The translations under genes were made by a program, and so were the position numbers. A stretch of 64,000 nucleotides of DNA from Prochlorococcus sp. AG-402-A08 (GTDB taxonomy: Bacteria > Cyanobacteriota > Cyanobacteriia > PCC-6307 > Cyanobiaceae). The DNA is taken from the NCBI GenBank assembly GCA_003279585.1, contig QCHH01000001.1, forward strand, positions 240,481 through 304,480, read 5' to 3'. The notes beneath the pieces were generated by a model. That model ran no database searches. It saw nothing but the letters and a program-made list of their open reading frames with translations, and had not been told where the DNA came from. Positions 28,960-40,452 of the stretch are shown one piece after another (the stretch's first letter is position 1; each line of letters starts with the position of its first letter).

Positions 28960-30882
28960 TTACTTTGGATCTTTAAGTACTGGAATAAATCTATCTTTTT
29001 CAGGAATAACTGTGTATTCTGATAATATTTGGCAGAACTCATCTCCATCCATAGTTTCTTTTTCAATTAAAATTTCAACTAATTTATCCATAGCAGATCT
29101 ATTTTTAGCAACTAATTCTAGAGTTTCTTTATAACATTGTTTAACTATTTTTCTAACCTGCTCATCAATTTGCTTTGAAATTTCGTCTGATATGTCAGAG
29201 GTATTCATAAGACTTCTTCCTACAAATACTTCTTGACTGTCTCCCTCTAAAGAGACTGGACCAAGGCTGCTCATTCCGAATCTAGTGACCATTTGACGGG
29301 CCATCGAGGCTACTTGTTGTACATCACCACCCGCTCCTGTTGTTACTTCTTCTCTTCCAAAAATAATATCTTCTGCAGCTCTTCCACCTAAAGCTCCCAT
29401 TATTCTCGCCTTTAATTGAGCCCTACTTATTAAAGCCTGATCATCATCTGGAGAGAACCAGGTCAACCCCTTTGCTTGTCCTCTTGGTATAACAGTAACT
29501 TTTTGTACTGGGTCATGGTCTTTTACTAGCGATCCGATTAATGCATGACCAACTTCATGATAAGCAATTAATCGTTTACTTCTTCCATCAACTAAAGGTT
29601 GACCTTCCATTCCTGCGATAATGCGATCAACTGCATCATCTATTTCTGAGAGACCTATATGATTCTTTCTTCTTCTGGCAGTAAGGATGGCTGCTTCATT
29701 TAATAAATTAGCAAGATCTGCACCTGTAAACCCAGGTGTTCTTCTTGCAATACTCTCTAAAGTTAAATCCTTTTCTAATTTTTTATTTCTAGAATGTACT
29801 TTAAGTATTGATAATCTCCCAGTGATATCAGGTGCATCTACAGTCACTTGTCTATCAAACCTACCTGGCCTCATCAATGCTGAGTCAAGAACATCTGGTC
29901 TATTCGTTGCTGCAATGATAATAATTCCACTATTCCCCTCAAATCCATCCATTTCGGTCAGAAGTTGATTGAGGGTTTGTTCTCTTTCATCATTACCTCC
30001 ACCGATACCAGCTCCTCTCTGTCTTCCAACTGCATCAATTTCATCAATAAATATTAAACATGGACTATTTTCTTTTGCTCTTTTAAATAAATCTCTAACC
30101 CGACTTGCTCCTACCCCTACAAACATTTCTACAAATTCCGATCCTGAAAGGGAAAAGAAAGGTACACCTGCTTCTCCAGCAATTGCTTTCGCAAGGAGAG
30201 TTTTACCAGTCCCAGGGGGGCCAACTAGCAAGACACCTCTCGGGATTTGAGCTCCAACAGATGTGAACCTTTCGGGCTGCTTTAAAAATGTGACTACCTC
30301 CTCTAAATCTTGTTTTGCTTCGTTAACTCCAGCTACATCATCGAACTTGACACCAGTTTCCGCCTCCATGGCAAATCTTGCTTTCGTTTTCCCAAATTGC
30401 ATTGCTTGGCCTGGTCCACCTGGCATTGAATTTGATCTTCTAGAAAGTAAAATAAGTCCTCCGATTAGTATCAGTGGAAATAAAAGATTCCCAAGTATTC
30501 CGATACCAGCTGGGGCGGTTTTAGGAGGATGTATATCAAAACTTATACCCTCTTCTTTTAGGGAAGAAACTAATTCAGGTGCTAAGCCTGGAAGATCAAC
30601 TCTTAGACGTTGAACTCTGTTATCAATTTCAGGGTCTACTGATTCTACGATTGCATTTCTACCTCCTTCATATATGTCTACAGAAGTTACTCGTCCTGCT
30701 TTTACATAATCAAGAAATCTTCCATAGCTAATTCTAGCAACCGGTGCATTTCTTGATGCATTGGTTGTACTAGCTTGATTGACTTGAGTGTTGGTTGATG
30801 ATGCAAGAATTTGCCATGTAATAAGTACTACTATTGTTATTGGAAGCACCCAAAGAGCTATAACTTTCCATTTCTTATCCAT
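28960..30882 (-). CDS. ftsH: ATP-dependent zinc metalloprotease FtsH
   Basis: Walker [35 protein letters not shown]. Confidence 0.98.
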   Translation of the reverse strand: MDKKWKVIALWVLPITIVVLITWQILASSTNTQVNQASTTNASRNAPVARISYGRFLDYVKAGRVTSVDIYEGGRNAIVESVDPEIDNRVQRLRVDLPGLAPELVSSLKEEGISFDIHPPKTAPAGIGILGNLLFPLILIGGLILLSRRSNSMPGGPGQAMQFGKTKARFAMEAETGVKFDDVAGVNEAKQDLEEVVTFLKQPERFTSVGAQIPRGVLLVGPPGTGKTLLAKAIAGEAGVPFFSLSGSEFVEMFVGVGASRVRDLFKRAKENSPCLIFIDEIDAVGRQRGAGIGGGNDEREQTLNQLLTEMDGFEGNSGIIIIAATNRPDVLDSALMRPGRFDRQVTVDAPDITGRLSILKVHSRNKKLEKDLTLESIARRTPGFTGADLANLLNEAAILTARRRKNHIGLSEIDDAVDRIIAGMEGQPLVDGRSKRLIAYHEVGHALIGSLVKDHDPVQKVTVIPRGQAKGLTWFSPDDDQALISRAQLKARIMGALGGRAAEDIIFGREEVTTGAGGDVQQVASMARQMVTRFGMSSLGPVSLEGDSQEVFVGRSLMNTSDISDEISKQIDEQVRKIVKQCYKETLELVAKNRSAMDKLVEILIEKETMDGDEFCQILSEYTVIPEKDRFIPVLKDPK

Positions 30883-31023
30883 AAATCCTTTAAATTTTCG
30901 TTTGATTCTAATGGTGAAACGCCACTTTCTGTTGGATGGTTCTAACAGTTTTTTGAAATTTTTTAAAAAATAAGATTTTTCGATTCGATTTACTAGATTA
31001 TTTGATTCTACAGATAAAATTAT

Positions 31024-32253
31024 TTATAAACTTCTTAAAGCAGCTATTGGATCTAGTTTGGCTGCCCGTTTTGCAGGTAACACGCCAAAAGTTAAACCAA
31101 TTGTTCCTGAAATCATAACTGTTATGAATACAGTTGCGTAACCAATTGTTGCAGGTAAAGGTGTTAATATTGATACAACCTTGACAGTAGTAAGCCCTAG
31201 GCCGGTTCCAGTTATTCCACCCAGAGTAGAAAGAATTAATGACTCTATAAGAAATTGGGTTGAAATATCATTTCTTCTTGCCCCAAGGGCTTTTCTAAGT
31301 CCTATTTCTTCTGTTCTTTCGCTCACAGAAACCAACATGATATTCATAATACCTATCCCACCAACTAATAACGAAATGCCACCTATTGCAGCTAACATTA
31401 ATGTTAGACCTCCCGTAATCGTTGATACTATTTGTAATGCATCTTTTTGAGATCTAACGGCAAAGTCATCATCTCTAATGATTTTATGCCTTTGTCTTAA
31501 TAAGTTAGTGATTTGAAATTTGGCCGCTTTTGTTGAGCTTTCATTTATTGCTTCAACACTTATGAAACTAAGACTTACTCCATATGTTGGATCTTTGCCA
31601 GTAATTCTGCTGACCATAGTGGATAGGGGGATGTATGCGTTTTCATCTTGATTATTTCCAAATACAGCACCTTTAGGCTTCATTACACCCACAATTTCAA
31701 ACGACTGGTCTTTTATTCTTATCCTCTTTCCCAAGCCTTCTGATCCGTTAAAAAGCTTCTCTTCAAGATCTGGTCCTATTACCGCGACGTTTTTAGCTCC
31801 TTTTGTGTCTTGATCATTGATAAAACGACCTTTTGCAATTTCAAAGCTTCTTACAATTAAGAAATCACTTGTAATTCCTGAAATTGAACTACTTGTACTT
31901 TTAGATCCTGTTTGAATGACCTCATTTGATGAAATTTGCGGTGCTACTCTTTTTACAGTAGGAACCTGCTCTTCTATTGCTTTTGCATCTTTGAGAACGA
32001 GGTTTTTTGGAAAAGCTACTCCGCGTCTCCTTGTATCATTATTTCCTGGAACTACAAATAAAACATTTGCTCCTAGATTGCTTAATTGGTTTTCAGCAAG
32101 ATTTTGTGCTCCTCTCCCAACTCCTACAAGTGTTATCACAGAAGCATTACCAATTACTATTCCAAGCATTGTTAGAAGGCTTCTAAACTTATTAGATTTA
32201 AGATTTTTTATTGCCATTCCCGAGGTTTCAGCGAGCGGGAGTTTTCTTTTCAT
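31024..32253 (-). CDS. MacB/FtsX-type ABC transporter permease
   Basis: RSLLTMLGIVIGNASVITLVGVGRGAQ; IGIMNIMLVSVSERTEEIGLRKALGARR. Confidence 0.93.
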   Translation of the reverse strand: MKRKLPLAETSGMAIKNLKSNKFRSLLTMLGIVIGNASVITLVGVGRGAQNLAENQLSNLGANVLFVVPGNNDTRRRGVAFPKNLVLKDAKAIEEQVPTVKRVAPQISSNEVIQTGSKSTSSSISGITSDFLIVRSFEIAKGRFINDQDTKGAKNVAVIGPDLEEKLFNGSEGLGKRIRIKDQSFEIVGVMKPKGAVFGNNQDENAYIPLSTMVSRITGKDPTYGVSLSFISVEAINESSTKAAKFQITNLLRQRHKIIRDDDFAVRSQKDALQIVSTITGGLTLMLAAIGGISLLVGGIGIMNIMLVSVSERTEEIGLRKALGARRNDISTQFLIESLILSTLGGITGTGLGLTTVKVVSILTPLPATIGYATVFITVMISGTIGLTFGVLPAKRAAKLDPIAALRSL

Positions 32254-32259
32254 ATTTTT

Positions 32260-33717
32260 TTAAATAAATAGTGATTCATTTTCATCTTCTGAACTAACTA
32301 TCCCAACCTTAACTAAGTCTGTTGAGCCACTTACGCCTGATAATGTTCCTGCTGTTTCAACGACAAGGTCACCTTGCTTTAGGATATTCATCTTTTTTGC
32401 CATGCTCATTGCATCATCAAATGTTTTTGACGTGCTTGTTTGATTTTCTATAAGAAGTGGCGTTACTCCCCAGACAAGTTGGAGTGTACTCGCCACACTC
32501 TTTTCATTTGTTACTGCTAGCACTGGAGTTGCAGGTCTAAATTTGCTTACGTTTTTAGCGGTAGCCCCACTTTTTGTTAAGGGTATTATGGCTGCCGCAT
32601 TTATTTGTCTAGCAATACTGCTTACCGCTGCACTTATCGCATTTGGAATAGTGCTTGGGAGATGACTTTCCAAGGCTTTTTGTGGATAATCTCTTTCAAT
32701 TCTTTTTGCAATAGTAGCCATCGTTGCTACCGCTTCAATTGGATAATCACCTACAGCAGTCTCATTAGAAAGCATTACTGCATCTGTACCATCAAGTATT
32801 GCATTGGCTACATCACTCACTTCCGCTCTCGTTGGTCTAGGACTTGATGCCATTGAATCAAGCATTTGTGTGGCAGTAATAATCGGGATGCCAAGGCTAT
32901 TCGCCTTTTTGATCAGCTGTTTTTGTAAAAGAGGAACTTCTTCTGCTGGCATCTCTACGCCCAGATCACCTCTAGCCACCATGACTCCATCACATAGTTT
33001 TAAAACAGCATCTATTTGATCAATGGCTTCAAATTTTTCGATCTTTGCAACTACTGGAGTATCAAACCCATGATTTCTAATTAAATCTTTTATTTCTATT
33101 AAATCTGAAGGATTCCTTACAAAACTTAGTGCTACCCAATCAACACCTTGTTTTAAGCCAAATGCTAGATCTTCTTTGTCTTTATCAGTTAATGCCCTGA
33201 TAGACAGTTGAACATCAGGGAAATTAACACCTTTATTATTTGAGAGTACTCCCCCAACAGTTATTGAGCAGATTAATCTTTGTTCTTTTAAATCAACATC
33301 TTCAACTTTCATTTCTACCCTCCCATCATCCAGAAGAATTCGATTCCCGACAGTTACTTCTTCAGCTAATTTTTCATAAGTAACATTTGCTTGATCTTTA
33401 TTACATTCAATATTTTTTGAAGTTAGAACGAATTTATCGCCATTCTTAACATTAACAGGACCGTTTTTAAATCTACCAAGTCTGATTTTAGGCCCTTGAA
33501 GATCTTGAAGGATTCCTATGTGAATGCCTAAATCTTCTGAAACTTTTCTGATTGTTTTTATTCTTTGAGCATGTTCATCATGGTCTCCATGACTAAAATT
33601 CAGGCGGAAGGTAGTTGCACCAGCTTCTACTAACTTACTTATTTGACTCGCACTCTCAGTGGCGGGCCCTATTGTCGCTACGATTTTGGTTCTTCTAGCT
33701 AGGTCGAGTATTGTCAT
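32260..33717 (-). CDS. pyk: Pyruvate kinase
   Basis: RRTKIVATIGPATESASQI, GDLGVEMPAEEVPLLQKQLI, ATQMLDSMASSPRPTRAEVSDVANAILDGTDAVMLSNETAVG. Confidence 0.97.
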   Translation of the reverse strand: MTILDLARRTKIVATIGPATESASQISKLVEAGATTFRLNFSHGDHDEHAQRIKTIRKVSEDLGIHIGILQDLQGPKIRLGRFKNGPVNVKNGDKFVLTSKNIECNKDQANVTYEKLAEEVTVGNRILLDDGRVEMKVEDVDLKEQRLICSITVGGVLSNNKGVNFPDVQLSIRALTDKDKEDLAFGLKQGVDWVALSFVRNPSDLIEIKDLIRNHGFDTPVVAKIEKFEAIDQIDAVLKLCDGVMVARGDLGVEMPAEEVPLLQKQLIKKANSLGIPIITATQMLDSMASSPRPTRAEVSDVANAILDGTDAVMLSNETAVGDYPIEAVATMATIAKRIERDYPQKALESHLPSTIPNAISAAVSSIARQINAAAIIPLTKSGATAKNVSKFRPATPVLAVTNEKSVASTLQLVWGVTPLLIENQTSTSKTFDDAMSMAKKMNILKQGDLVVETAGTLSGVSGSTDLVKVGIVSSEDENESLFI

Positions 33718-33795
33718 TTATGTGACTTGTGATAACAAAAAACTAACATCTGATTGTGTTTTATTTGTCAACTTTGCTTTTTTAAGAAAATAAAC

Positions 33796-34125
33796 ATGGA
33801 ATTAAATGATTATCAAAGAGAATCTAGGAAGACAGCTCTTTATCCTGATGTTGGAGTAAATGCTATTTATCCAACGTTAGGTCTCGTTGGGGAAGCAGGT
33901 GAGGTCGCTGACAAAGTAAAGAAGATTCTAAGAGATAAAAAGGGTGTATTTGATAAAGATAGTAAGGATGCAATTAAATTTGAACTAGGTGATGTTCTTT
34001 GGTACATATCACAACTAACTAGTGAACTGGGATATGAATTGGAAGATATAGCTCAAGCAAACTTACAAAAGCTCAATAGCCGAAAATCTCGAGGAAAAAT
34101 CCAAGGCAGTGGCGATAATCGTTGA
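33796..34125 (+). CDS. MazG-like nucleotide pyrophosphohydrolase (ORF track opens at 33754)
   Basis: MELNDYQRESRKTALYP...LGLVGEAGEVADKVKKILRD...ELGDVLWYISQLTSELG. Confidence 0.9.
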   Translation: MELNDYQRESRKTALYPDVGVNAIYPTLGLVGEAGEVADKVKKILRDKKGVFDKDSKDAIKFELGDVLWYISQLTSELGYELEDIAQANLQKLNSRKSRGKIQGSGDNR

Positions 34126-34132
34126 TCTTCAA

Positions 34133-34435
34133 TTATCCATAAATTTGAAAACCTCCCATAGCTAGTGCTGCTGCATTTCCAAGAATTCCTTGGACAACTC
34201 TGATAACTACAAAAGCTAAAATTGGAGATAAATCTAGGCCTCCTAATGGAGGTATAATTCCTCTAAAAAAGTTTAAGTAAGGGTCAGTAATAGCACATAA
34301 ATTTATAAGTATGGGGTTACTCATATCAAGATTTGGGAACCAGGTCAGCAAAACCCTAATGATCAATATTGTTGAATAAATACCGAGTGTTTTTAAAAGT
34401 ACCAGCAAAATTGTTGGAATAATTTCGTAGCCCAT
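34133..34435 (-). CDS. YggT-family membrane protein
   Basis: SILIIRVLLTWFPNLD-type region, ITDPYLNFFRGIIPPLGGLDLSPILAFVVIRVVQ. Confidence 0.92.
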   Translation of the reverse strand: MGYEIIPTILLVLLKTLGIYSTILIIRVLLTWFPNLDMSNPILINLCAITDPYLNFFRGIIPPLGGLDLSPILAFVVIRVVQGILGNAAALAMGGFQIYG

Positions 34436-34459
34436 TAGCTTTTAATTTTTTGTTCTATA

Positions 34460-34966
34460 TTACGCTGCCTTTTTGTCTTCTGCTTGATCTGGTTCAGGTA
34501 ATACCGAAAATGTTTGATGAAATTTTTCTGAGAGAGTTAACCAGAAAGAACGTCCATCCTTTTGACGCCTTCTTTCAACGAAGTTTTTTTCTACAAGCTC
34601 TTTAATGTGATCGTAGGCGCCAGATCCTCTTAGATCAACCAATTCTGATTGAAGTATTTTTTTCTTTAGTGCAACAGTCGCCAATGTTCTTAATGTCGCA
34701 ATAGATAAATCTGCCGGAAGGAGATCCTGAACTAACTCACCTAGTCCTTGCCTTAGTTCCAAGCTGTAATAATTATTGTTTTCGTTTATTTCTAGAGCAG
34801 TGTCACGCTGAGCATATCCAGCCTTAAGTTCCCAGAGTGCTTTTTCAATTTCTGCAATATCTTTTTCCAGTAATTCAGCCATCTCTTTTGATGATGTTGG
34901 TCTTCCTTTTAGATAAAGGATTGCCTCAATCTTTGCTGGTAATGAAATTTGTATGTTCTCGCTCAT
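34460..34966 (-). CDS. scpB: Segregation and condensation protein B
   Basis: AKIEAILYLKGRPTSSKEMAELL...LRTLATVALKKKILQSELVDLRGSGAYDHIKELVEKNFV. Confidence 0.88.
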   Translation of the reverse strand: MSENIQISLPAKIEAILYLKGRPTSSKEMAELLEKDIAEIEKALWELKAGYAQRDTALEINENNNYYSLELRQGLGELVQDLLPADLSIATLRTLATVALKKKILQSELVDLRGSGAYDHIKELVEKNFVERRRQKDGRSFWLTLSEKFHQTFSVLPEPDQAEDKKAA

Positions 34967-35023
34967 AACCTTGAAAATAGAAATTATTTTTCTTGATATC
35001 CAAAATTACCGCGTCTAATTAAA

Positions 35024-36559
35024 CTATGCACCTAAAAATAATTTATAAGCTGGATTATCGGTCTCTTTCCAACTTTTATAACCTATTTTTTTGACAAATT
35101 CATTCCAAGCTGGAATGTCGGAATAGTTTACTAACACCCCTATTACTATTCTCCCAGTATCAGCACCATGGTTTCGATAATGGAAAATGCTTATTGTCCA
35201 CTCGGGTCTCATTGAGTTAACAAATCTCATTAAGGCTCCTGGCCTTTCAGGAAATTCAAATCTATATAGTAATTCTCTGTATTCGCCTTTGGATATTTGA
35301 TTGATTGATCTTGGTAGCCTGCCACCAACCATATGTCTGAGATGAACTTTTGATAATTCATCATTACTTAAATCATGACAATCAAACCCCTTCTTTTTGA
35401 TCTCAGCTATTAATAACTCCTTATCATTAATATTCGAAACTTCTACACCCATAAAAATTTGAGCTTTTTTACCTTCTGACATTCTGTAACTAAATTCAGT
35501 TAAACTTCGTGAGCCAAGTGTTTCACATAAAAGTTTTAAACTGCCAGCTTTCTCAGGGATTCCGACAGCAATCATAGCTTCTTTTTCTTCACCTAATTCG
35601 GCCCTTTCCGCAACAAATCTTAGTCGTTCAAAATTCATATTTGCACCACAAGCAATTGCAACTAGGTTATTTTTTCTCAATTGATTGTTTAGAACATGTT
35701 TTTTTAAACCAGCAATAGATAATGCACCAGCTGGTTCAAGAATTGATCGTGTATCTTCGAAAACATCTTTTATAGCTGCACAGATTTCGTCAGTATTTAC
35801 TGTAACCATTTCATCAACATTTTTTTTGCAGATAGAGAACGTCTTTTCTCCTACTTTTCTTACTGCAACACCGTCTGCAAAAAGGCCAACACTTTCAAGC
35901 TCAACAGGTTTGTTAGCTTTTAGTGAAAGTGTCATCGCGCAAGCGTCTTCAGGCTCAACACCAATAATTTTTGTATTAGGCCAAATTGCTTTTACGTAAG
36001 CACTTACTCCAGCAATAAGTCCACCACCTCCCACAGCGATATAAATTGCATCAGGCGGTGTATGACTCTGTCTAAGTATTTCCAGACCTATTGTTCCTTG
36101 TCCAGCTATGACTTCAGGATCATCAAATGGATGGATGAAGGTTAGATTTTCTTTTTCAGATATTTCTACAGCCTTTTCGTAACATTCATCATAAGTTTCA
36201 CCGAAAAGAATAACTTCTGCTTTGTGTGATTCAACAGCCCTTACTTTCATTATGGGAGTTGTCAGTGGCATCACTATGACTGCCCTGCATTTCAGGAATG
36301 ATGCACTTAAAGCAACTCCCTGTGCATGGTTACCAGCGCTTGATGCAATTACTCCTTTTTTAAGCTCTTTCTTGCTTAGCTGAGACATGCGGTTAAAGGC
36401 ACCTCTTAGCTTGAATGAAAAGACAGATTGAAGGTCTTCTCTCTTAAGCCAGATGTCATTTTTTAATTTTTTGCTTAAGTTTTTAGCACTTTCTAACGGG
36501 GTTTCTTCTGCAACGTCATAAACACGAGCTCTTAGTATTTTCTGTAAATAGTCCTCCAT
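35024..36559 (-). CDS. ilvA: Threonine ammonia-lyase, biosynthetic
   Basis: WLKREDLQSVFSFKLRGAFN (PLP Lys), SSAGNHAQGVALSA, two C-terminal ACT-like domains. Confidence 0.96.
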   Translation of the reverse strand: MEDYLQKILRARVYDVAEETPLESAKNLSKKLKNDIWLKREDLQSVFSFKLRGAFNRMSQLSKKELKKGVIASSAGNHAQGVALSASFLKCRAVIVMPLTTPIMKVRAVESHKAEVILFGETYDECYEKAVEISEKENLTFIHPFDDPEVIAGQGTIGLEILRQSHTPPDAIYIAVGGGGLIAGVSAYVKAIWPNTKIIGVEPEDACAMTLSLKANKPVELESVGLFADGVAVRKVGEKTFSICKKNVDEMVTVNTDEICAAIKDVFEDTRSILEPAGALSIAGLKKHVLNNQLRKNNLVAIACGANMNFERLRFVAERAELGEEKEAMIAVGIPEKAGSLKLLCETLGSRSLTEFSYRMSEGKKAQIFMGVEVSNINDKELLIAEIKKKGFDCHDLSNDELSKVHLRHMVGGRLPRSINQISKGEYRELLYRFEFPERPGALMRFVNSMRPEWTISIFHYRNHGADTGRIVIGVLVNYSDIPAWNEFVKKIGYKSWKETDNPAYKLFLGA

Positions 36560-36678
36560 ATCTAGTTTTTCACCGATTTTTGGTTTATGTATTTTCTACA
36601 TTCCATTTGTTCTTGTGCAAGTTTTATCAAAATGTAGGGTAGACCTCGTAGATTGGAAGGATTCAATCTCAGAGTTAT

Positions 36679-38565
36679 ATGCGTCTGAGCCAGTTAAGTC
36701 ATCCGAATCAGCTTCATGGCTTAGCCATTAGTGAATTGGAAGATGTTGCTTGTCAAATTAGAGAAAGGCATCTTCAAGTAGTTTCTACTAGTGGTGGGCA
36801 CCTAGGTCCAGGTCTTGGTGTTGTTGAGTTAACAATTGCTCTCTATCAGACTTTAGACTTAGATGTCGATAAAGTTATTTGGGATGTTGGGCATCAAGCA
36901 TATCCTCACAAGTTGCTTACTGGAAGATATAACCGATTTGATTCACTTAGACAGCAAAAAGGCGTAGCTGGTTACCTAAAAAGAACAGAAAGTAAATTTG
37001 ATCATTTTGGAGCTGGTCATGCGAGTACATCAATTTCTGCGGCTCTTGGTATGGCAATTGCTAGAGATCGGAAAGGAGAAAATTATAAATGTGTTGCAGT
37101 TATTGGAGATGGTGCATTAACAGGTGGAATGGCTTTAGAGGCTATTAATCATGCCGGACATCTTCCAAAAACCCCTCTTTTGGTTGTTCTAAATGACAAT
37201 GACATGTCTATTTCTCCTCCTGTTGGAGCATTGTCGACTTATTTAAATCGAATGCGTCATAGCCCACCTGTTCAATTTATATCTGACAGTGTTCAAGAAA
37301 GTGTCAAAAATCTTCCCTTCATGGGAGACGCTATCCAAGAGGAGTTTAAATCCCTTACTGGCAGTGTTAGACGTTTAGCCGTTCCTAGTGTTGGAGCTGT
37401 TTTTGAGGAATTGGGATTTACTTATATGGGCCCTGTTGATGGGCATGATATTTCTGAATTGACTAGGACATTTAATGCTGCACATAAAGTTGGTGGACCT
37501 GTAATGGTCCATGTAGCGACTACAAAGGGAAAAGGTTATCCGTATGCTGAGGCTGACCAAGTTGGTTATCATGCACAGTCTTCTTTTGATCTGACCACAG
37601 GAAAATCTATTCCTTCTAAAACTCCTAAACCTCCAAGTTTTAGTAAAGTTTTTGGTCAAACATTAGTAAAGCTTTGCGAGCAAGACAGCAAGATTGTAGG
37701 TATTACTGCTGCGATGGCTGAGGGTACTGCTTTAAATCTTTTACAGAAAGCTATTCCTGATCAATATGTAGATGTTGGTATAGCTGAACAACATGCTGTA
37801 ACTCTTGCTGGTGGAATGGCTTGCGAAGGCATCAAACCAGTTGTAGCTATTTACAGTACTTTTTTACAACGAGCATATGATCAGTTGATCCACGATATTG
37901 GAATACAGAATTTACCTGTAACTTTTGTATTAGATAGAGCTGGAATTGTTGGTGCTGATGGGCCAACTCATCAAGGACAATATGACATTAGTTATTTAAG
38001 ATGTGTTCCTAATTTTACTGTCATGGCTCCAAAAGATGAGTCTGAATTGCAGCAAATGTTAGTTACTTGCATTAATCACAATGGTCCATCAGCTTTAAGA
38101 ATTCCTAGAGGCTCCGGAGAAGGAGCGGCGTTGATGGAGGAAGGATGGGAGTCTCTTGAAATTGGTAAAGCTGAGATAATAGAAGAGGGGGATAATTTAT
38201 TAATAATTGGTTATGGCTCTATGGTTTGCCCAGCAATTAAAACAGCTGCAATTCTTAAAGAGTCTGGAGTGAATAGCACTGTTATTAATGCTCGCTTTAT
38301 AAGACCATTAGATGAGGAAAGTATTCATAAGGCTGCTAAAAGGATTGGTAAAGTAGTAACAATGGAAGAAGGAACATTATTGGGCGGTTTTGGATCAGCA
38401 GTCGTAGAATCATTTAATGATAATGATATTTTTGTACCTACATTAAGGATTGGAATACCAGATAAATTAGTAGATCATGCAACTCCTCAGCAAAGCAAAG
38501 AATCTCTTGGCTTGACTCCAGAAATGATGGCGGATCAAATTAAGAATAAATTTAACTTTAATTAA
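36679..38565 (+). CDS. dxs: 1-deoxy-D-xylulose-5-phosphate synthase
   Basis: [65 protein letters not shown]. Confidence 0.98.
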   Translation: MRLSQLSHPNQLHGLAISELEDVACQIRERHLQVVSTSGGHLGPGLGVVELTIALYQTLDLDVDKVIWDVGHQAYPHKLLTGRYNRFDSLRQQKGVAGYLKRTESKFDHFGAGHASTSISAALGMAIARDRKGENYKCVAVIGDGALTGGMALEAINHAGHLPKTPLLVVLNDNDMSISPPVGALSTYLNRMRHSPPVQFISDSVQESVKNLPFMGDAIQEEFKSLTGSVRRLAVPSVGAVFEELGFTYMGPVDGHDISELTRTFNAAHKVGGPVMVHVATTKGKGYPYAEADQVGYHAQSSFDLTTGKSIPSKTPKPPSFSKVFGQTLVKLCEQDSKIVGITAAMAEGTALNLLQKAIPDQYVDVGIAEQHAVTLAGGMACEGIKPVVAIYSTFLQRAYDQLIHDIGIQNLPVTFVLDRAGIVGADGPTHQGQYDISYLRCVPNFTVMAPKDESELQQMLVTCINHNGPSALRIPRGSGEGAALMEEGWESLEIGKAEIIEEGDNLLIIGYGSMVCPAIKTAAILKESGVNSTVINARFIRPLDEESIHKAAKRIGKVVTMEEGTLLGGFGSAVVESFNDNDIFVPTLRIGIPDKLVDHATPQQSKESLGLTPEMMADQIKNKFNFN

Positions 38566-38574
38566 TTATCAAAC

Positions 38575-38602
38575 AAAAAAAAAGGATTAATGATCCTTTT
38601 TT
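38575..38602. terminator. Bidirectional rho-independent-like terminator between dxs and psaK
   Basis: AAAAAAAAAGGATTAATGATCCTTTTTT: GGAT/ATCC stem flanked by A- and T-runs, between convergent genes. Confidence 0.75.
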
Positions 38603-38624
38603 CTATTAAATTTAGAAAATTAAT

Positions 38625-38885
38625 TTATAAAACTCCTCTGGCAGCAAGACCCAATATCGATCCTATTCCTAATACATGACCTAAGCAATTTGCAGCTACA
38701 ACAGAACCATGACTTAGACCACCAAAAAATTGTGAATTAGGTATAGGGAACCCCTCGTTTGGCTTTTCAATATTTGATCTTGCAATTGCATAAGCAAGTA
38801 AATTGCAAATGATCATCACAACGGCACATTTTGGAGACCACTGAAATGTCACTGGATCAGCCGCTGCTAATAATGTTGTGAGCAT
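38625..38885 (-). CDS. psaK: Photosystem I reaction center subunit PsaK
   Basis: TFQWSPKCAVVMIICNLLAYAIAR...FFGGLSHGSVVAANCLGHVLGIGSILGLAARGVL. Confidence 0.92.
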   Translation of the reverse strand: MLTTLLAAADPVTFQWSPKCAVVMIICNLLAYAIARSNIEKPNEGFPIPNSQFFGGLSHGSVVAANCLGHVLGIGSILGLAARGVL

Positions 38886-38955
38886 CTTTTATCCCTATTG
38901 AATAACTTCATTATCGACCATAAAGAATGCTTTTGCGACAAATGTTACTCACCTC

Positions 38956-39300
38956 TTAAGAGTTTTTTACTTCCGTTTCATTTTTGAATGACTGCAGCAT
39001 CAAAACAAAACCGTAAACAACAAATGCATCGCTAATCGTTAAAAACGATTCTGCTAGCCCGTGCAGTACATCTACATTTGTTAATTCATCCTCAAAATAA
39101 ATTTGAGCGATTATTGCAAAAACTATCGTCATGAATACAAATAAGAGAGTTAACTTAAAACCAATAAATGATATTTTTGGTATAGCTTTTGTTTTGCCAG
39201 CGAAGCGCAGAAATACTAGATAAGGAATTAGTGAAATGACGAAAAATGGACTAGGATCAATTCGTGCAATTGACTCAAGACTAAGAATTGAAATATTCAT
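38956..39300 (-). CDS. DUF3593-like membrane protein
   Basis: IDPSPFFVISLIPYLVFLRFAGKTKAIP. Confidence 0.78.
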   Translation of the reverse strand: MNISILSLESIARIDPSPFFVISLIPYLVFLRFAGKTKAIPKISFIGFKLTLLFVFMTIVFAIIAQIYFEDELTNVDVLHGLAESFLTISDAFVVYGFVLMLQSFKNETEVKNS

Positions 39301-39605
39301 TGGTTTGGTTGTGATGACTCAGATCTAAATAAGTACCAAGCAGCAAATGCAAGACATATATTTCCTACAGTTGTAAGAGCTGCCTGTAGTACAACTAATC
39401 CTTTTAATTCAATACTGTTGTCAAATATATGCCAGGTTATTGCGGCCATAGCACTAGCTAGATTTGGCAACATTGCTAATGCAAAATAACCCAAAGCCTT
39501 GTTATTGGATATTGATGAAATATAGTCAATTATTATTATGGCAATGCTCCATTCAAATAGAGTTGCAATGTGTATAAACCATGTTCCCAAGGAAAGTTCA
39601 TGCAT
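39297..39605 (-). CDS. DUF2499-like membrane protein
   Basis: MHELSLGTWFIHIATLFEWSIAIIIIDYIS; overlaps the DUF3593 gene start. Confidence 0.8.
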   Translation of the reverse strand: MHELSLGTWFIHIATLFEWSIAIIIIDYISSISNNKALGYFALAMLPNLASAMAAITWHIFDNSIELKGLVVLQAALTTVGNICLAFAAWYLFRSESSQPNQ

Positions 39606-40152
39606 ATATTTTCTTTTGTTTAATAAGCTCTTCTAAAACTTCTTGAGCATGTCCTATGGGTCTTACTCCTATCCATTTATGTACAACTATACCCTCTGGA
39701 TTTATCAAAAAGGTATTTCTTTTTGAATAGGGATCCATCCATGAATCATATGATTTACTTATCTGTCCTGTTGTATCTGAAAGTAGAGTGTATCCAAGTT
39801 TTGTGGAGGTACAAAATGATTCATGTTCTTCTTCATTGTCAGCAGAGATTCCAACTACGGATGAATTAAGTTTTTTAAACTTAGAAAGATTTTCTTGAAA
39901 TGCTTTGGCTTGTAATGTACAACCACTTGAGAAATCCTTAGGATAAAAATATAAAATTAACCATTTACCTGAAAAATCGTCTAGAGACCATTGCTTTTGA
40001 TTCGGTTTGTTTTTATTGAAACCATTTAATAAAAATACTGGTGCTTTTTGACCAAGACTAACTGCATTTATACTTGCAAATAATCTTGAAGGTTTAACAA
40101 ATAAGATACTAGGAAATAAGAATAAAGATTTTATAAATTGTCTTCTTTTCAT
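39598..40152 (-). CDS. Peroxiredoxin (Bcp/PrxQ-like) with N-terminal signal-like segment
   Basis: WLILYFYPKDFSSGCTLQAKAFQENLSKFKKLNSSVVGISAD; N-term MKRRQFIKSLFLFPSILF. Confidence 0.9.
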   Translation of the reverse strand: MKRRQFIKSLFLFPSILFVKPSRLFASINAVSLGQKAPVFLLNGFNKNKPNQKQWSLDDFSGKWLILYFYPKDFSSGCTLQAKAFQENLSKFKKLNSSVVGISADNEEEHESFCTSTKLGYTLLSDTTGQISKSYDSWMDPYSKRNTFLINPEGIVVHKWIGVRPIGHAQEVLEELIKQKKIYA

Positions 40153-40170
40153 TTGATTAATAAATCAAAT

Positions 40171-40407
40171 TTAAAATTTGTTTAAATCTACCCCTAAAGA
40201 TTTGGCATACTTTCCTAATCCCTTCTTCTGAATAGTTTTTAGTGCTCTTGTCGTTACTCTTATATTTATCCATTTGTTTTCTTCTTCCCACCATAATCTA
40301 CGTTGTTGCAAATTTGCTTGCTGCAATTTTTTGGTTCTAATATGGGAATGGCTAACTGACATTCCGTTGTTAGCTCTCGTGCCTGTAAGTTGGCAAACTC
40401 TAGACAT
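40171..40407 (-). CDS. rpmB: 50S ribosomal protein L28
   Basis: [27 protein letters not shown]. Confidence 0.97.
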   Translation of the reverse strand: MSRVCQLTGTRANNGMSVSHSHIRTKKLQQANLQQRRLWWEEENKWINIRVTTRALKTIQKKGLGKYAKSLGVDLNKF

Positions 40408-40452
40408 TTTTTTAACTTAATCGTTTTTCTATTCTATCAAATGAGGTTAAGA

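Noticed and set aside
29687-30613. Three consecutive antisense ORFs opposite ftsH
   Set aside because: They mirror the conserved AAA+ coding strand; no start context or family support.
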